A stretch of 53,778 nucleotides of DNA from BMS3ABIN03 sp964418885 (GCA_964418885.1 CAYQNW010000015.1:1-53778); one strand, 5' to 3'. Positions 16,308-26,840 are shown, numbered from the stretch's first letter. A program made the numbers and translations. Notes: a model not told the origin generated them from the sequence alone.

Positions 16308-16733
16308 ATGGCAAAAAAGATTGATGGTTTTATAAAATTACAAATCCCTGCGGGTAAAGCTAATCCTTCTCCGCCTGTCGGTCCTGCCCTTGGTCAAAAG
16401 GGTGTTAATATAATGGAGTTCTGTAAGCAGTTTAATTCAAGAACTCAGGATAAAGATGGAATTATTATTCCTGTTGTAATAACGGTGTTCACTGATAAAT
16501 CATTCACATTTATTACAAAAACTCCACCTGCTGCAGTGCTGCTTAAAAAAGCAGCAAAAATTGAAAAAGGATCACCCGAATCTAACAGAACAAAGGTTGG
16601 AAAAGTTAGTAAAGCCCAGGTTAAAGAAATTGCAGAATTAAAAATGCCCGATCTGAATGCTTTTGATGTTGATAATGCTATGAGCATGGTTGCCGGCACT
16701 GCAAGAAGTATGGGACTCACGGTAGAAGAATAA
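16308..16733 (+). CDS. rplK: 50S ribosomal protein L11
   Basis: A 141-residue uL11, which binds the GTPase-associated centre of 23S rRNA and is needed for stringent-response signalling. Typical features are the Pro-rich N-terminal segment PAGKANPSPPVGPALGQKGVNIMEFC and the C-terminal RNA-binding domain ending GTARSMGLTVEE. Normal length. It starts the rplK-rplA-rplJ-rplL series behind nusG. Confidence 0.97.
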   Translation: MAKKIDGFIKLQIPAGKANPSPPVGPALGQKGVNIMEFCKQFNSRTQDKDGIIIPVVITVFTDKSFTFITKTPPAAVLLKKAAKIEKGSPESNRTKVGKVSKAQVKEIAELKMPDLNAFDVDNAMSMVAGTARSMGLTVEE

Positions 16734-16781
16734 TTTCGTTTATCAAAATAAATTTTGTAATTAGATATTTTGGTTTAAAAG

Positions 16782-17477
16782 ATGAGAAATACAAAAAGAG
16801 TTAAAGAACTTAAAAAAAATGTTGATGTATCACGCGAATATACTTTAGCCGAAGCAGTAAAAGCACTGCAGGAAAGTTCAAAAGTAAAATTTGTGGAGTC
16901 TTTGGATTGTGCAATGAGGCTCGGTGTCGATCCGAGGCATGCTGATCAAATGATTCGCGGTACTGTTTCATTGCCCAATGGAACCGGAAAAGAAGTTAAA
17001 GTTTTAGTGATTGCAAAAGAACCGAGATCGAAAGAAGCGCTTGATGCCGGTGCCGATTATGCAGGTTTTGAAGAATACCTGGAAAAAATAAAAGACGGCT
17101 GGGCTGATGTTGATGTTGTTATTGCTACACCCGACTCGATGAGCGAATTAGGCAAGCTGGGAAAAATATTAGGTCCTAAAGGTTTGATGCCTAATCCTAA
17201 AAGCGGAACGGTTACAAATGATGTTGCAAAAGCTGTTACTGAAGTTAAAGCTGGAAAAATTGAATTTCGCGTTGATAAAACTGGTATTATCAATACCTCG
17301 ATCGGCAAATTAAATTTTGAAACAGATAAGCTCGTAGAAAATGCCCAGGCATTTATTAATACTATTATTAAATTAAAGCCATCCTCTGCAAAAGGACAAT
17401 ATGTGAAAAGTTTGTTCCTATCAAGTTCGATGGGACCCGGTTTAAGAATTTCCAAGGATGAAATTCCTGTACGATAA
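16782..17477 (+). CDS. rplA: 50S ribosomal protein L1
   Basis: A 231-residue uL1 of the L1 stalk, which moves deacylated tRNA out of the E site. The signature GKLGKILGPKGLMPNPKSGTV is intact. In many bacteria L1 represses the L11 operon by binding its leader, but I could not identify such a leader site here. The gap to rplK is 48 bases and to rplJ 81 bases. Confidence 0.97.
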   Translation: MRNTKRVKELKKNVDVSREYTLAEAVKALQESSKVKFVESLDCAMRLGVDPRHADQMIRGTVSLPNGTGKEVKVLVIAKEPRSKEALDAGADYAGFEEYLEKIKDGWADVDVVIATPDSMSELGKLGKILGPKGLMPNPKSGTVTNDVAKAVTEVKAGKIEFRVDKTGIINTSIGKLNFETDKLVENAQAFINTIIKLKPSSAKGQYVKSLFLSSSMGPGLRISKDEIPVR

Positions 17478-17558
17478 CAAATTTTAAAAGTTTTACGCGC
17501 TCAAAAATAAAATGCTTCTAACCGACACGATTCATTTAATTTCTGAATCAGGAGAAAA

Positions 17559-18080
17559 ATGAAGAGAAACGAAAAAACAGATGTCGTTTCCGAAGTAAAG
17601 GAAATGATACAAAATGCTACTGCAATTTTTCTTACCGATTACAGTGGAGTTAATGTTGCGGATATTAACGATATTCGTAATCAATTCCGCAAAGAAGGTG
17701 TTACTTATAAAGTATATAAAAATACTCTATTTAAAAGAGCACTTGAAGAATTTGGTAAATATGATAAATTAGCAGATCATCTTATCGGGATGACAGGATT
17801 CGCTTTTACAGATGAAAACCCTGTTGCCCCGGCAAAAATTATCAAAAAATATTTTGATAAGAACAAAAAGCTCTCTCTTAAAGCTTGCTATATCGAAGAT
17901 GAGTTTTTCGACAGCAGTAAATTGAACGAATTAGCTGCATTACCTTCAAAAAATGATCTGATTGCTGGTATTATCGGAAGTTTGGAAGCACCTGCTTCCG
18001 GCATCGTTGGAACCATCAATGCTGTATTCAGAGATCTGGTAAGCGTTGTAGATGAGATTTCAAAGAAGAAAGCTGCATAG
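17559..18080 (+). CDS. rplJ: 50S ribosomal protein L10
   Basis: This 173-residue uL10 anchors L7/L12 dimers on the ribosomal stalk. The N-terminal rRNA-binding part contains FLTDYSGVNVADINDIR, and the C-terminal helix that carries the L12 dimers follows residue ~140. A strong AGGAG site precedes the ATG. The 81-base gap ahead of it is the place where L10-type leaders occur, but it is short and shows no convincing structure. Confidence 0.96.
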   Translation: MKRNEKTDVVSEVKEMIQNATAIFLTDYSGVNVADINDIRNQFRKEGVTYKVYKNTLFKRALEEFGKYDKLADHLIGMTGFAFTDENPVAPAKIIKKYFDKNKKLSLKACYIEDEFFDSSKLNELAALPSKNDLIAGIIGSLEAPASGIVGTINAVFRDLVSVVDEISKKKAA

Positions 18081-18127
18081 CTTAATTAGAAATTCGAAAA
18101 TAATTTAAATTTATCAGGAGTATAAAA

Positions 18128-18511
18128 ATGGCAGAAAAAGTAGCCGAAATAGTTGAGAAAATAAAAGGTCTTTCATTACTTGAAGCATCCGAATTAAAAA
18201 AAGCACTTGAAGAAGAATTTGGTGTTACTGCTGCTGCACCTGTAGTTGTAGCTGGCGGCGGAGTTGCTGGCGGTGGCGAAGCTGCTGCTGCAGAAGAAAA
18301 AACCGAATTCGATGTTATCCTTACTGGTGCCGGTGATAAAAAGATTAATGTTATAAAAGTTGTAAGAGCTCATACCGGGCTTGGACTTAAAGAAGCAAAA
18401 GATTTAGTCGACAAGGCACCTAATCCGGTTAAAGAAGGTATTTCCAAAGAAGAAGCTGAAAAGCTTAAAAAAGAATTCGAGGAAGCCGGCGCTACTGTTG
18501 AATTAAAATAA
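18128..18511 (+). CDS. rplL: 50S ribosomal protein L7/L12
   Basis: This 127-residue bL12 is the multi-copy stalk protein that recruits elongation factors. The N-terminal dimerisation domain (residues 1-35) is followed by an Ala/Gly-rich hinge (residues ~38-58). The C-terminal factor-binding domain includes KKINVIKVVRAHTGLGLKEAKDLVD. A strong AGGAG site lies eight bases from the ATG. A stable hairpin follows in the gap before rpoB. Confidence 0.97.
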   Translation: MAEKVAEIVEKIKGLSLLEASELKKALEEEFGVTAAAPVVVAGGGVAGGGEAAAAEEKTEFDVILTGAGDKKINVIKVVRAHTGLGLKEAKDLVDKAPNPVKEGISKEEAEKLKKEFEEAGATVELK

Positions 18512-18550
18512 TTCAATACTATTTCTATTCGATTTACTATTCATGCAGAA

Positions 18551-18580
18551 TGCGATAAGATGAAAAAACATCTTATCGCA
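18551..18580 (+). promoter_or_regulatory. Perfect 12-pair hairpin between rplL and rpoB
   Basis: TGCGATAAGATG (18551-18562) and CATCTTATCGCA (18569-18580) pair without mismatch around AAAAAA. No T-run follows, so simple termination is unlikely. In E. coli the same interval holds an attenuator and an RNase III site that lower rpoBC expression relative to rplJL. A similar role is inferred from position. Confidence 0.7.
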
Positions 18581-18651
18581 ATTGTCGTATATTATAATGG
18601 ATTGATGTTAATGAGTGAAACTGAAAAATTAATTTTTTAGGAGGATCAAAA

Positions 18652-21600
18652 TTGAATAATGACAAAAAGAGAATTTCGTTTGGTAGTATAACTCCCGTAT
18701 TAGATGTACCGGATTTATTGGCTATTCAAACAGAAACTTTTGAAAATTTTATTCAGCTAAAATCTCCGCCTGACAAACGGGAAAATAAGGGTTTACAAGC
18801 TGTTTTTACCTCTAATTTTCCTATTCTTGATAATAAAGAGAATTACAGACTTGATTTTATTGAATACGCTCTCGAAAAACCGAGATTTACGGTTGAAGAA
18901 TGTATGGAACGGGGTCTCACCTTTTCCGCACCCCTTAAGGGAAAACTTCGTTTATCAACCAAAGATCCCGATACTGAAGAATATGTAAACACAGTTGAAC
19001 AGGAAGTCTATCTGGGAAACGTTCCTTTTATGACAAGCAAAGGAACATTTGTAATAAACGGGGCAGAACGTGTTGTTGTTTCACAGTTACATCGTTCTCC
19101 GGGTGTTGCATTTTCTCAGACTGTTCATCCCAACGGTACACCTCTCTATTCTGCAAGAATTATTCCTCTACGAGGTTCGTGGGTTGAGTTTGCTACAGAT
19201 ATTAATTATGTGCTTTATGTTTATATAGATCGCAGAAAGAAATTTCCGGCGACTACTCTATTGCGCGCATTGGGATTTGATTCAGATGATAAAATTCTGA
19301 ACCTGTTTAATCTTGTTGAAGAAATTGATGTTAATAAGGCTAAGCTCGAAAATTATATTGGAAGAGTTGTAGCAAGTGATGTGTTCGATTTATCAACCGG
19401 TGAAATATTTTTATCGAGAGATAGCATCCTTTCCGAAGAAGACCTGGAAAGATTAGATGAAGCTGAAGTTGATAAAATAAAGCTTATAAATCCTGAAGTT
19501 TCGGCTGAACAGGATTTGATCCTCAACACTTTAAGAAAAGATACTGCTCATTCAAGGGAAGAAGCACTTTTTGCAATTTATAGGCAGCTTCGTTCGGGTG
19601 AAGCTCCCGATCTTGAAACAGCAGAAGCCTTAATAGAAAAATTATTTTTCAATGATAAGAGATACGATCTTGGCGATGTTGGACGTCATAGGATGAATGA
19701 TAAGCTTGAATTAAATGTAGATCCTAACGTTACAATTTTAACTCAGGAAGATATTATTGCTATTACCAGGTTCATCATCAAATTGAAAGGGGGTAGTGAG
19801 CCAGTTGATGATATTGATCATTTGGGTAATAGAAGAATCAGAACAGTTGGTGAACAATTAGGCCAGCAGTTTAATATCGGTATGGCACGTATGGCAAGAA
19901 CTATTAAAGAGAGAATGAACATGCGAGATACCGAACAATTTACGCCACAGGACCTGGTCAATGCCAGAACTATTACAAGTGTTATTAATGCTTTTTTTGG
20001 TACTAATCAGCTTTCACAGTTTATGGATCAAACTAATCCTCTTGCAGAGATGACTCACAAACGTAGAATGTCCGCTTTAGGTCCCGGCGGTTTAACTCGT
20101 GAAAGAGCAGGTTTCGAAGTAAGAGACGTGCACTACACTCATTACGGTCGTCTTTGTCCGATTGAAACTCCCGAAGGTCCTAACATTGGTCTTATTTCAT
20201 CCTTAACAATTTATGCAAGAGTTAACAGGTATGGATTTCTTGAAACACCTTATCGTAAGGTTGTTAAAGGAAAAGTTACTAAAGAGGTAGAATATTTAAC
20301 TGCCGAGCAAGAAGATGTTTATACAATTGCACAGGCTAATGCACCATTAACCGAACAAGCAAAATTTGTGAATGAAAGGGTTAAATCAAGATTAAAAGGT
20401 GAATTCCCTATTGTTCCACCTGATCAGATTCAATATATGGATGTGGCACCGGGGCAGATTGTAAGTGCTGCAGCAGCACTCATTCCATTTCTTGAACACG
20501 ATGATGCTAACAGAGCGCTTATGGGTTCTAATATGCAGCGTCAGGCAGTACCCCTTCTAAAACCGGAAGCTCCGATTGTTGGTACCGGTATGGAGGAAAG
20601 AGTTGCTCATGATTCTGGAGCGTTAATTCTTGCAGAAGACGATGGTACAGTTGAATATGTAGATTCTAATTCAATAACGGTTAAATATGATATCAATCCA
20701 AACAGTGTTGAAGCTTTAACTTCGTTTAATGATGTTCGGCGTGTTACATATAATTTGATAAAATTTCACGGCACAAACCAGGAAACCTGCATAACTCAAA
20801 GACCTTTAGTTGAAGAAGGACAAAAAGTTACTAAAGGTGATGTACTTGCCGATGGCAGTGCAACCGATGGTGGTGAACTTGCATTAGGCAGAAATGTGCT
20901 GGTTGCATTTATGCCATGGCGCGGTTACAACTTTGAAGATGCTATAATAGTAAGTGAAAAAATTGTACGCGATGATGTTTACACTTCTCTTCACATTGAA
21001 GAATTTGAATTGCAGGTAAGGGAAACAAAACGCGGTGAGGAAGAATTAACCCGCGAAATTCCAAATGTAAGTGAAGAAGCAGTAAGGAATCTGGATGAAA
21101 ACGGTATAATAAGAGAAGGAGCAGAAGTTAAAGAAGGCGATATCCTGATTGGGAAAATTACACCAAAAGGTGAAACCGATCCTACACCTGAAGAAAAACT
21201 TCTCCGCGCAATATTTGGTGATAAAGCAGGTGATGTAAAAGATGCTTCATTGAAAGCACCTCCAGGGTTAAAAGGTGCAGTAATCAAAACAAGATTATTT
21301 AGTCGCAAGAGAAAAGATCCCGAATCCAAAAAGCTTGAAAAACTTGCGATGGAAAAACTTGAACATGAACATAACCAGCAATTGGTTCAACATTATACAA
21401 AGCTTGTTGAAAAAATTACCAAGCTTTGTGATGGATTAACAACAACCGGTATCAGGGATCTTGATGGCAGCATAGTAATCAGAAGCGGAACCAAAATTAA
21501 AGATTCAACATTCTCGTCTTTAGAAGATGTGACTAAACTGGATTATACACTCGATTGGTTTGATACGAAAAAAGATAATAATCACGTAATGGTGCTTTAT

Positions 21601-22416
21601 CAAAATTACTTTGAGGTACTTGCAGAAATCTCTGAAGATTATAAAAGAGAAAAAATAAAAATTGCCAGCGGTGATGAATTGCCTCCGGGAATTGTTCAAT
21701 TAGCTAAAGTATATGTTGCTAAAAAGAGGAAACTTTCCGTTGGCGATAAAATGGCAGGGCGACACGGCAATAAAGGTGTTGTCGCTAAAATAGTTCCGGA
21801 AGAAGATATGCCTTTCTTACCGGATGGAACTCCTGTGGATATAATTCTTAATCCTCTTGGTGTACCTTCACGTATGAACCTTGGTCAGTTATATGAAACA
21901 GCTTTAGGCTGGGTTGGGCATCAACTGGGAGTTAAATTTGCCACGCCAATCTTTGACGGGGCAAAAGTAGAAAACGTAGATGAATGGCTTGAAAAGGCAA
22001 ATCTGGAAAGAGGTAGTAAGACCGATCTTATTAATGGAAGAACTGGAGAAAAATTCCATCAGAAAGTAACCTGTGGTTATATTTATATGCTTAAGCTAAG
22101 CCATCTCGTTGATGATAAAATACATGCACGTTCGATTGGTCCATACTCTCTTATTACCCAGCAGCCGCTTGGTGGTAAAGCTCAGTTTGGCGGTCAGCGA
22201 TTTGGAGAGATGGAAGTATGGGCACTCGAAGGATACGGCGCTTCGCATATTCTTCAGGAAATACTTACAATTAAAAGTGATGATGTAGCAGGCAGAGCTA
22301 AAGCATATGAAGCAATTGTTAAAGGTGAAAACTTACAGGAACCGAATATTCCTGAATCGTTCAATGTGTTAATTAAAGAGCTCCAGGGATTGGGACTCGA
22401 TATAACAATTAATTAA
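18652..22416 (+). CDS. rpoB: DNA-directed RNA polymerase subunit beta
   Basis: A 1254-residue beta subunit of RNA polymerase. It begins at TTG 18652, seven bases after a full TAGGAGGA site. Diagnostic segments include the rifampicin-pocket region around FFGTNQLSQFMDQTNPLAE and HKRRMSALGPGGL, the KMAGRHGNKGVVAK active-centre lysines, and the C-terminal FGGQRFGEMEVWALEGYGA clamp segment. The rifampicin-pocket residues look wild type. rpoC follows after 42 bases. Confidence 0.98.
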   Translation: MNNDKKRISFGSITPVLDVPDLLAIQTETFENFIQLKSPPDKRENKGLQAVFTSNFPILDNKENYRLDFIEYALEKPRFTVEECMERGLTFSAPLKGKLRLSTKDPDTEEYVNTVEQEVYLGNVPFMTSKGTFVINGAERVVVSQLHRSPGVAFSQTVHPNGTPLYSARIIPLRGSWVEFATDINYVLYVYIDRRKKFPATTLLRALGFDSDDKILNLFNLVEEIDVNKAKLENYIGRVVASDVFDLSTGEIFLSRDSILSEEDLERLDEAEVDKIKLINPEVSAEQDLILNTLRKDTAHSREEALFAIYRQLRSGEAPDLETAEALIEKLFFNDKRYDLGDVGRHRMNDKLELNVDPNVTILTQEDIIAITRFIIKLKGGSEPVDDIDHLGNRRIRTVGEQLGQQFNIGMARMARTIKERMNMRDTEQFTPQDLVNARTITSVINAFFGTNQLSQFMDQTNPLAEMTHKRRMSALGPGGLTRERAGFEVRDVHYTHYGRLCPIETPEGPNIGLISSLTIYARVNRYGFLETPYRKVVKGKVTKEVEYLTAEQEDVYTIAQANAPLTEQAKFVNERVKSRLKGEFPIVPPDQIQYMDVAPGQIVSAAAALIPFLEHDDANRALMGSNMQRQAVPLLKPEAPIVGTGMEERVAHDSGALILAEDDGTVEYVDSNSITVKYDINPNSVEALTSFNDVRRVTYNLIKFHGTNQETCITQRPLVEEGQKVTKGDVLADGSATDGGELALGRNVLVAFMPWRGYNFEDAIIVSEKIVRDDVYTSLHIEEFELQVRETKRGEEELTREIPNVSEEAVRNLDENGIIREGAEVKEGDILIGKITPKGETDPTPEEKLLRAIFGDKAGDVKDASLKAPPGLKGAVIKTRLFSRKRKDPESKKLEKLAMEKLEHEHNQQLVQHYTKLVEKITKLCDGLTTTGIRDLDGSIVIRSGTKIKDSTFSSLEDVTKLDYTLDWFDTKKDNNHVMVLYQNYFEVLAEISEDYKREKIKIASGDELPPGIVQLAKVYVAKKRKLSVGDKMAGRHGNKGVVAKIVPEEDMPFLPDGTPVDIILNPLGVPSRMNLGQLYETALGWVGHQLGVKFATPIFDGAKVENVDEWLEKANLERGSKTDLINGRTGEKFHQKVTCGYIYMLKLSHLVDDKIHARSIGPYSLITQQPLGGKAQFGGQRFGEMEVWALEGYGASHILQEILTIKSDDVAGRAKAYEAIVKGENLQEPNIPESFNVLIKELQGLGLDITIN

Positions 22417-22458
22417 CACCAATGAATATTTTTTCACTTAGAAATTAGGAGTATAAAA

Positions 22459-25400
22459 ATGGCTTTTAGAATTCAAGAAAACGCAATGAAAGATATCAAT
22501 AACATTACGATAAGTCTTGCTAGTCCCGATGATATATTATCCAGATCTCATGGTGAAGTTACTAAACCGGAAACAATTAATTACCGTTCGTTCAGACCGG
22601 AAAAAGATGGTCTGTTCTGTGAAAAAATATTTGGACCGACACGTGACTGGGAATGTTTTTGTGGTAAGTATAAGAGAATAAGATACAAAGGTATTATTTG
22701 CGATAGATGCGGTGTTGAAGTTACGCAGAAAAGTGTTCGGCGTGAAAGAATGGGACACATTGGTTTGGCCGTCCCTGTTGTTCATATCTGGTTTTTCAGA
22801 GCACAACCTTCAAAGATTGGCAACATAATTGGGTTAAGTCTTAAAGAACTCGAGAAAGTTATTTATTACGAATCTTATATTGTTATCAATCCCGGTCCAA
22901 CTGGCTTAAATGTAAACGATCTTATTTCTGAAGATCAGTACTTTGAAGTTATTGCATCATTACCGGATGGCAATGAAAAACTTACCGGTGATGATCCGAA
23001 AAAATTTGTTGCGAAGATAGGTGGAGATGCTGTTAAAGCGATGCTGAAAAGTATTAACATCGAAGAATTATCCAAAGAGCTTCGCGATCAGGTTAAGATT
23101 GAAACTTCCCAGCAAAAGAAAGCTGATCTTCTCAAAAGGTTGAGAGTTATCGAAGCCTTCAAAGAAGAAGAAGGCAAAGTCCCAAACAGACCTGAATGGA
23201 TGGTGCTGAGCTATATTCCGGTTATTCCGCCCGAACTTAGACCACTCGTACCTCTTGAAGGTGGAAGATTTGCAACAAGCGATCTGAACGATCTTTATAG
23301 GAGAGTTATAATTAGAAATAATCGTTTAAGAAGATTGATCGATATTAAAGCACCTGAAGTGATTTTAAGAAACGAAAAAAGAATGCTTCAGGAAGCCGTC
23401 GATGCACTATTCGATAATTCAAGACGAGGTTCTGCCGTAAGAAGCGATAACAACAGACCGTTAAAATCTTTGAGCGATATGCTTAAAGGAAAACAAGGTC
23501 GTTTCCGTCAAAATCTTCTCGGTAAGAGAGTTGATTATTCCGGTCGTTCGGTTATTGTTGTAGGACCTGAGTTGAAACTTCATCAATGCGGTCTTCCAAA
23601 AGATATGGCTGTTGAATTGTTCAAGCCATTTATAATAAGAAAATTGATAGAACGTGGGCATAACAAAACTGTTAAAAGCGCAAGGAAAGTTGTAGATAGG
23701 AAAGATCCGATAATCTGGGATATTCTCTCTAAAATTATTGAAGGTCATCCGGTTCTTCTTAACCGTGCACCAACTTTGCACAGGTTAGGTATCCAGGCAT
23801 TTCAGCCTATATTAATCGATGGAAGAGCAATACAACTTCACCCGATGGTTTGTACAGCTTTTAATGCTGACTTTGATGGTGATCAGATGGCGGTTCACGT
23901 ACCGTTATCTTATGAGGCCCAGTTAGAAGCTGCATTACTTATGCTCAGCAGCCATAATATTCTATCTCCTCAAAACGGTAGTCCGATTGTCGTTCCAACG
24001 CAGGATATTGTTCTTGGATGTTATTATTTGACGAAGTTCAAAGAAGGCGGTAAAGGCGAAGGAATGGTATTCAGCTCTATGAGTGAAGCTATCTCAGCTT
24101 ATGAACATGGTGTTGTTGGATTACATTCAAAAATAAAAGTAAAAGTTGATAAGGAGTTGATCCAGACTACTACAGGTAGGGTAATCTTCAACCAGATTGT
24201 TCCTAAGGAAATGGGATTCTTTAACCAGCTTCTGATCAAAAAAACTTTTGGTGGTTTCATAGGAAAGATGTTCATACAATTAGGAAACAAAGTAACCGCA
24301 CAATTCTTAGATGATTTAAAAGATATTGGATTTAAGTATGCAACTGAAGGCGGTTTATCAGTTAGCTATTCCGATATGATTATCCCTGAAGAGAAGGAAC
24401 AATACATAACCAAAGCAAATAAAAAAGTTAACGGTATTCTTAATGAACACGAACAAGGTGTGATTACGGATGCTGAAAGATATAATAAGATTATCGACGT
24501 CTGGACTCATACAACAAATGATGTTGCCCGTGCCCTAATGGAGAAAATCCGTGTGGCCCAGGGTGGTTTTAATTCGTTGCATATGATGGTTGATTCCGGT
24601 GCAAGAGGTTCACAGGAACAGGTAAGGCAATTAGCCGGTATGAGGGGATTAATGATGAAACCACAGAAAACACTTTCCGGTCAGGCTGGTGAAATCATTG
24701 AAAATCCTATTGTGGCAAATTTTAAAGAAGGATTAACGGTACTCGAATACTTTATTTCCACACACGGCGCTCGTAAAGGTCTTGCCGATACAGCTCTTAA
24801 AACTGCTGATGCTGGATATTTAACCAGGAGATTGGTTGATGTTGCTCAGGATATGATTGTTACGGAAGATGATTGTGGTACTATTCTCGGTATAGAAATT
24901 AAAGCGTTAAAAGATGTTGAGCAGGAAAGAGAGCCTCTTGGTGAAAGAATTACCGGAAGAACTGCACAGGAAGATATTTATCACCCTGTTACCGAAGAGC
25001 TCATTGTTGAAGCTGGTGGAATGATTACTGAAGAAGTTGCTGAAGCAATTGAAGATGCTAATATAGATTCTGTTTATATCAGAACAGTTCTTACCTGTGA
25101 AGCAAGACGTGGTGTTTGTGCAAAGTGTTACGGAAGGAATCTTACAAACGGTAAGCTGGTTGAAATTGGTGAAGCTGTTGGAATTATTGCTGCACAATCT
25201 ATCGGTGAACCGGGAACACAATTAACACTTAGAACTTTCCACCTAGGTGGTACATCATCTCGAATTGCCAGCCAGTCACAGGTTGAAACGAATGTTGATG
25301 GCAAAGTTCAGTTTGATAGAGTTAATTTTGTTGAGAAAATTGAACCGGATCCATTTGGTGGACCAGATATGAAAGTAAAGGTTGTAACCGGCAGAAGAGG

Positions 25401-26715
25401 TTCGATTGGTATTAATGATTCTAATGACCGACAGATTAAAAAATACGATGTGCCTTACGGAGCCGAGCTTGTAGTAGATGATGGCGCTGAAGTTAAAAAA
25501 GGTATGCCATTGTATAACCATGATCCTTATAATGCTTTGATTATTACGGATATAGAAGGTAAAGTTAGATTTGTAGATCTGGTAGATGGAAGTACTCTAC
25601 AACAAGTTACCGATGAACAAACAGGACACGTTCAGAAGGTTGTTCTTGAATCCAAGGATAAAACCCTTACTCCGAGTATTGCAATAGAAGCGGAAAACGG
25701 AGATGTAAAATCATTCAACTTACCTACACGCTCTTATTTGTCCGTTGAAGCAGGCGAACTTGTTCCAGCAGGAACTATACTGGCAAAAATCTCTAAACAA
25801 ACTTCCAAGAGTCGTGATATTACCGGCGGTTTACCGAGAGTTACTGAGCTTTTCGAAGCACGCAGTCCTCACGACCCAGCAGTAGTTTCAGAGATTGAAG
25901 GAATTGTGAAGTTAGGTGATAAGAAAAAAGGTTCAAGAGAAATCTTTGTTGAAGCACATGACAAATCTGATGAGAAAAAATACAATGTACAGTTAGGTAA
26001 ACATATTCTTGTTCAGGGTGGTGATGAAATTCCGGCGGGTGAAAAAATAACCGATGGTCCGATTGATCCGCACGATATCCTGAAGATAAAAGGAACAAGT
26101 GCTGTACAGGAATATCTAGTAAACGAGATTCAGGATGTATATCGTTTACAGGGTGTGAAGATTAACGATAAGCATATTGAAGTCATTGTGAAACAAATGC
26201 TTCAAAAGATTAAGATCGTTTCCCCTGGCGATACAAAATTCCTGGAAGAAGATGTTATCGATAGAAATGAATTCCTGGATGAAAACCAGAGGGTTATGAA
26301 TATGATCTTCATTGAAGATAAAGGTGATTCAAGATATAAAAACGGGCAATTGCTATCAAAAACCAAGTTCCGTGAAGTTAATGCCGACCTGAAGAAAAAG
26401 GACAAAAAACAGATGTCAGGTCGCGATGCTGAGGCTGCCACATTCGAACATTTATTACTTGGAATTACCCAGGCTGCTTTATCAACTGAAAGCTTTATAT
26501 CTGCTGCTTCATTCCAGGAAACAACGAAAGTATTGGCAAATGCTGCAACTTCAGCAAAAATTGATAATTTAAATGGACTGAAGGAAAATGTTGTTATGGG
26601 ACATCTGATTCCTGCTGGAACGGGATTGAAAAAATACAGACATATTATGTTTACGAATGAGGAAGCTGTTGAGGAAGAGCAATCCCAGCAGGAACAAGAA
26701 GTTCAGGCTAGTTAA
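22459..26715 (+). CDS. rpoC: DNA-directed RNA polymerase subunit beta'
   Basis: A 1418-residue catalytic subunit. The N-terminal zinc ribbon (CFCGKYK...CDRCGVEV) is intact. NADFDGD at residues 469-475 supplies the three Asp that hold the catalytic magnesium. The second zinc site reads CEARRGVCAKCYGRN. The trigger-loop/bridge region includes GEPGTQLTLRTFHLGG. The last ~20 residues are a Glu/Gln-rich tail. Start ATG has an AGGAG site. A strong terminator closes the rpoBC unit. Confidence 0.98.
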   Translation: MAFRIQENAMKDINNITISLASPDDILSRSHGEVTKPETINYRSFRPEKDGLFCEKIFGPTRDWECFCGKYKRIRYKGIICDRCGVEVTQKSVRRERMGHIGLAVPVVHIWFFRAQPSKIGNIIGLSLKELEKVIYYESYIVINPGPTGLNVNDLISEDQYFEVIASLPDGNEKLTGDDPKKFVAKIGGDAVKAMLKSINIEELSKELRDQVKIETSQQKKADLLKRLRVIEAFKEEEGKVPNRPEWMVLSYIPVIPPELRPLVPLEGGRFATSDLNDLYRRVIIRNNRLRRLIDIKAPEVILRNEKRMLQEAVDALFDNSRRGSAVRSDNNRPLKSLSDMLKGKQGRFRQNLLGKRVDYSGRSVIVVGPELKLHQCGLPKDMAVELFKPFIIRKLIERGHNKTVKSARKVVDRKDPIIWDILSKIIEGHPVLLNRAPTLHRLGIQAFQPILIDGRAIQLHPMVCTAFNADFDGDQMAVHVPLSYEAQLEAALLMLSSHNILSPQNGSPIVVPTQDIVLGCYYLTKFKEGGKGEGMVFSSMSEAISAYEHGVVGLHSKIKVKVDKELIQTTTGRVIFNQIVPKEMGFFNQLLIKKTFGGFIGKMFIQLGNKVTAQFLDDLKDIGFKYATEGGLSVSYSDMIIPEEKEQYITKANKKVNGILNEHEQGVITDAERYNKIIDVWTHTTNDVARALMEKIRVAQGGFNSLHMMVDSGARGSQEQVRQLAGMRGLMMKPQKTLSGQAGEIIENPIVANFKEGLTVLEYFISTHGARKGLADTALKTADAGYLTRRLVDVAQDMIVTEDDCGTILGIEIKALKDVEQEREPLGERITGRTAQEDIYHPVTEELIVEAGGMITEEVAEAIEDANIDSVYIRTVLTCEARRGVCAKCYGRNLTNGKLVEIGEAVGIIAAQSIGEPGTQLTLRTFHLGGTSSRIASQSQVETNVDGKVQFDRVNFVEKIEPDPFGGPDMKVKVVTGRRGSIGINDSNDRQIKKYDVPYGAELVVDDGAEVKKGMPLYNHDPYNALIITDIEGKVRFVDLVDGSTLQQVTDEQTGHVQKVVLESKDKTLTPSIAIEAENGDVKSFNLPTRSYLSVEAGELVPAGTILAKISKQTSKSRDITGGLPRVTELFEARSPHDPAVVSEIEGIVKLGDKKKGSREIFVEAHDKSDEKKYNVQLGKHILVQGGDEIPAGEKITDGPIDPHDILKIKGTSAVQEYLVNEIQDVYRLQGVKINDKHIEVIVKQMLQKIKIVSPGDTKFLEEDVIDRNEFLDENQRVMNMIFIEDKGDSRYKNGQLLSKTKFREVNADLKKKDKKQMSGRDAEAATFEHLLLGITQAALSTESFISAASFQETTKVLANAATSAKIDNLNGLKENVVMGHLIPAGTGLKKYRHIMFTNEEAVEEEQSQQEQEVQAS

Positions 26716-26740
26716 GTGTGTTTTTTAAAAAGTATGGTTT

Positions 26741-26776
26741 AAATCCGGTTCTGGAGTAAAAGGGACCGGATTTTTT
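26741..26776 (+). terminator. Terminator of the rpoBC unit
   Basis: AATCCGGTT (26742-26750) pairs with GACCGGATT (26764-26772), one G-U pair, around a 13-base loop, and a run of six T follows. It separates rpoC from the str promoter. Confidence 0.85.
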
Positions 26777-26811
26777 ATGCCACAGAGATCAAGGATATAA
26801 GATACGATTTC

Positions 26812-26840
26812 TTGACTTAATTTAATCCAAAGAGTATATT
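26812..26840 (+). promoter_or_regulatory. Sigma70-type promoter of the str-S10-spc-alpha block
   Basis: TTGACT (26812-26817) and TATATT (26835-26840) are 17 bases apart, close to the classical consensus. Transcription would start near 26847, about 40 bases before rpsL. It lies just after the rpoC terminator, as expected for the promoter of the large ribosomal block. Confidence 0.8.

Noticed and set aside
17478..17558. L10-type leader ahead of rplJ
   Set aside because: The gap is 81 bases without a convincing kink-turn or long stem, so no claim is made.
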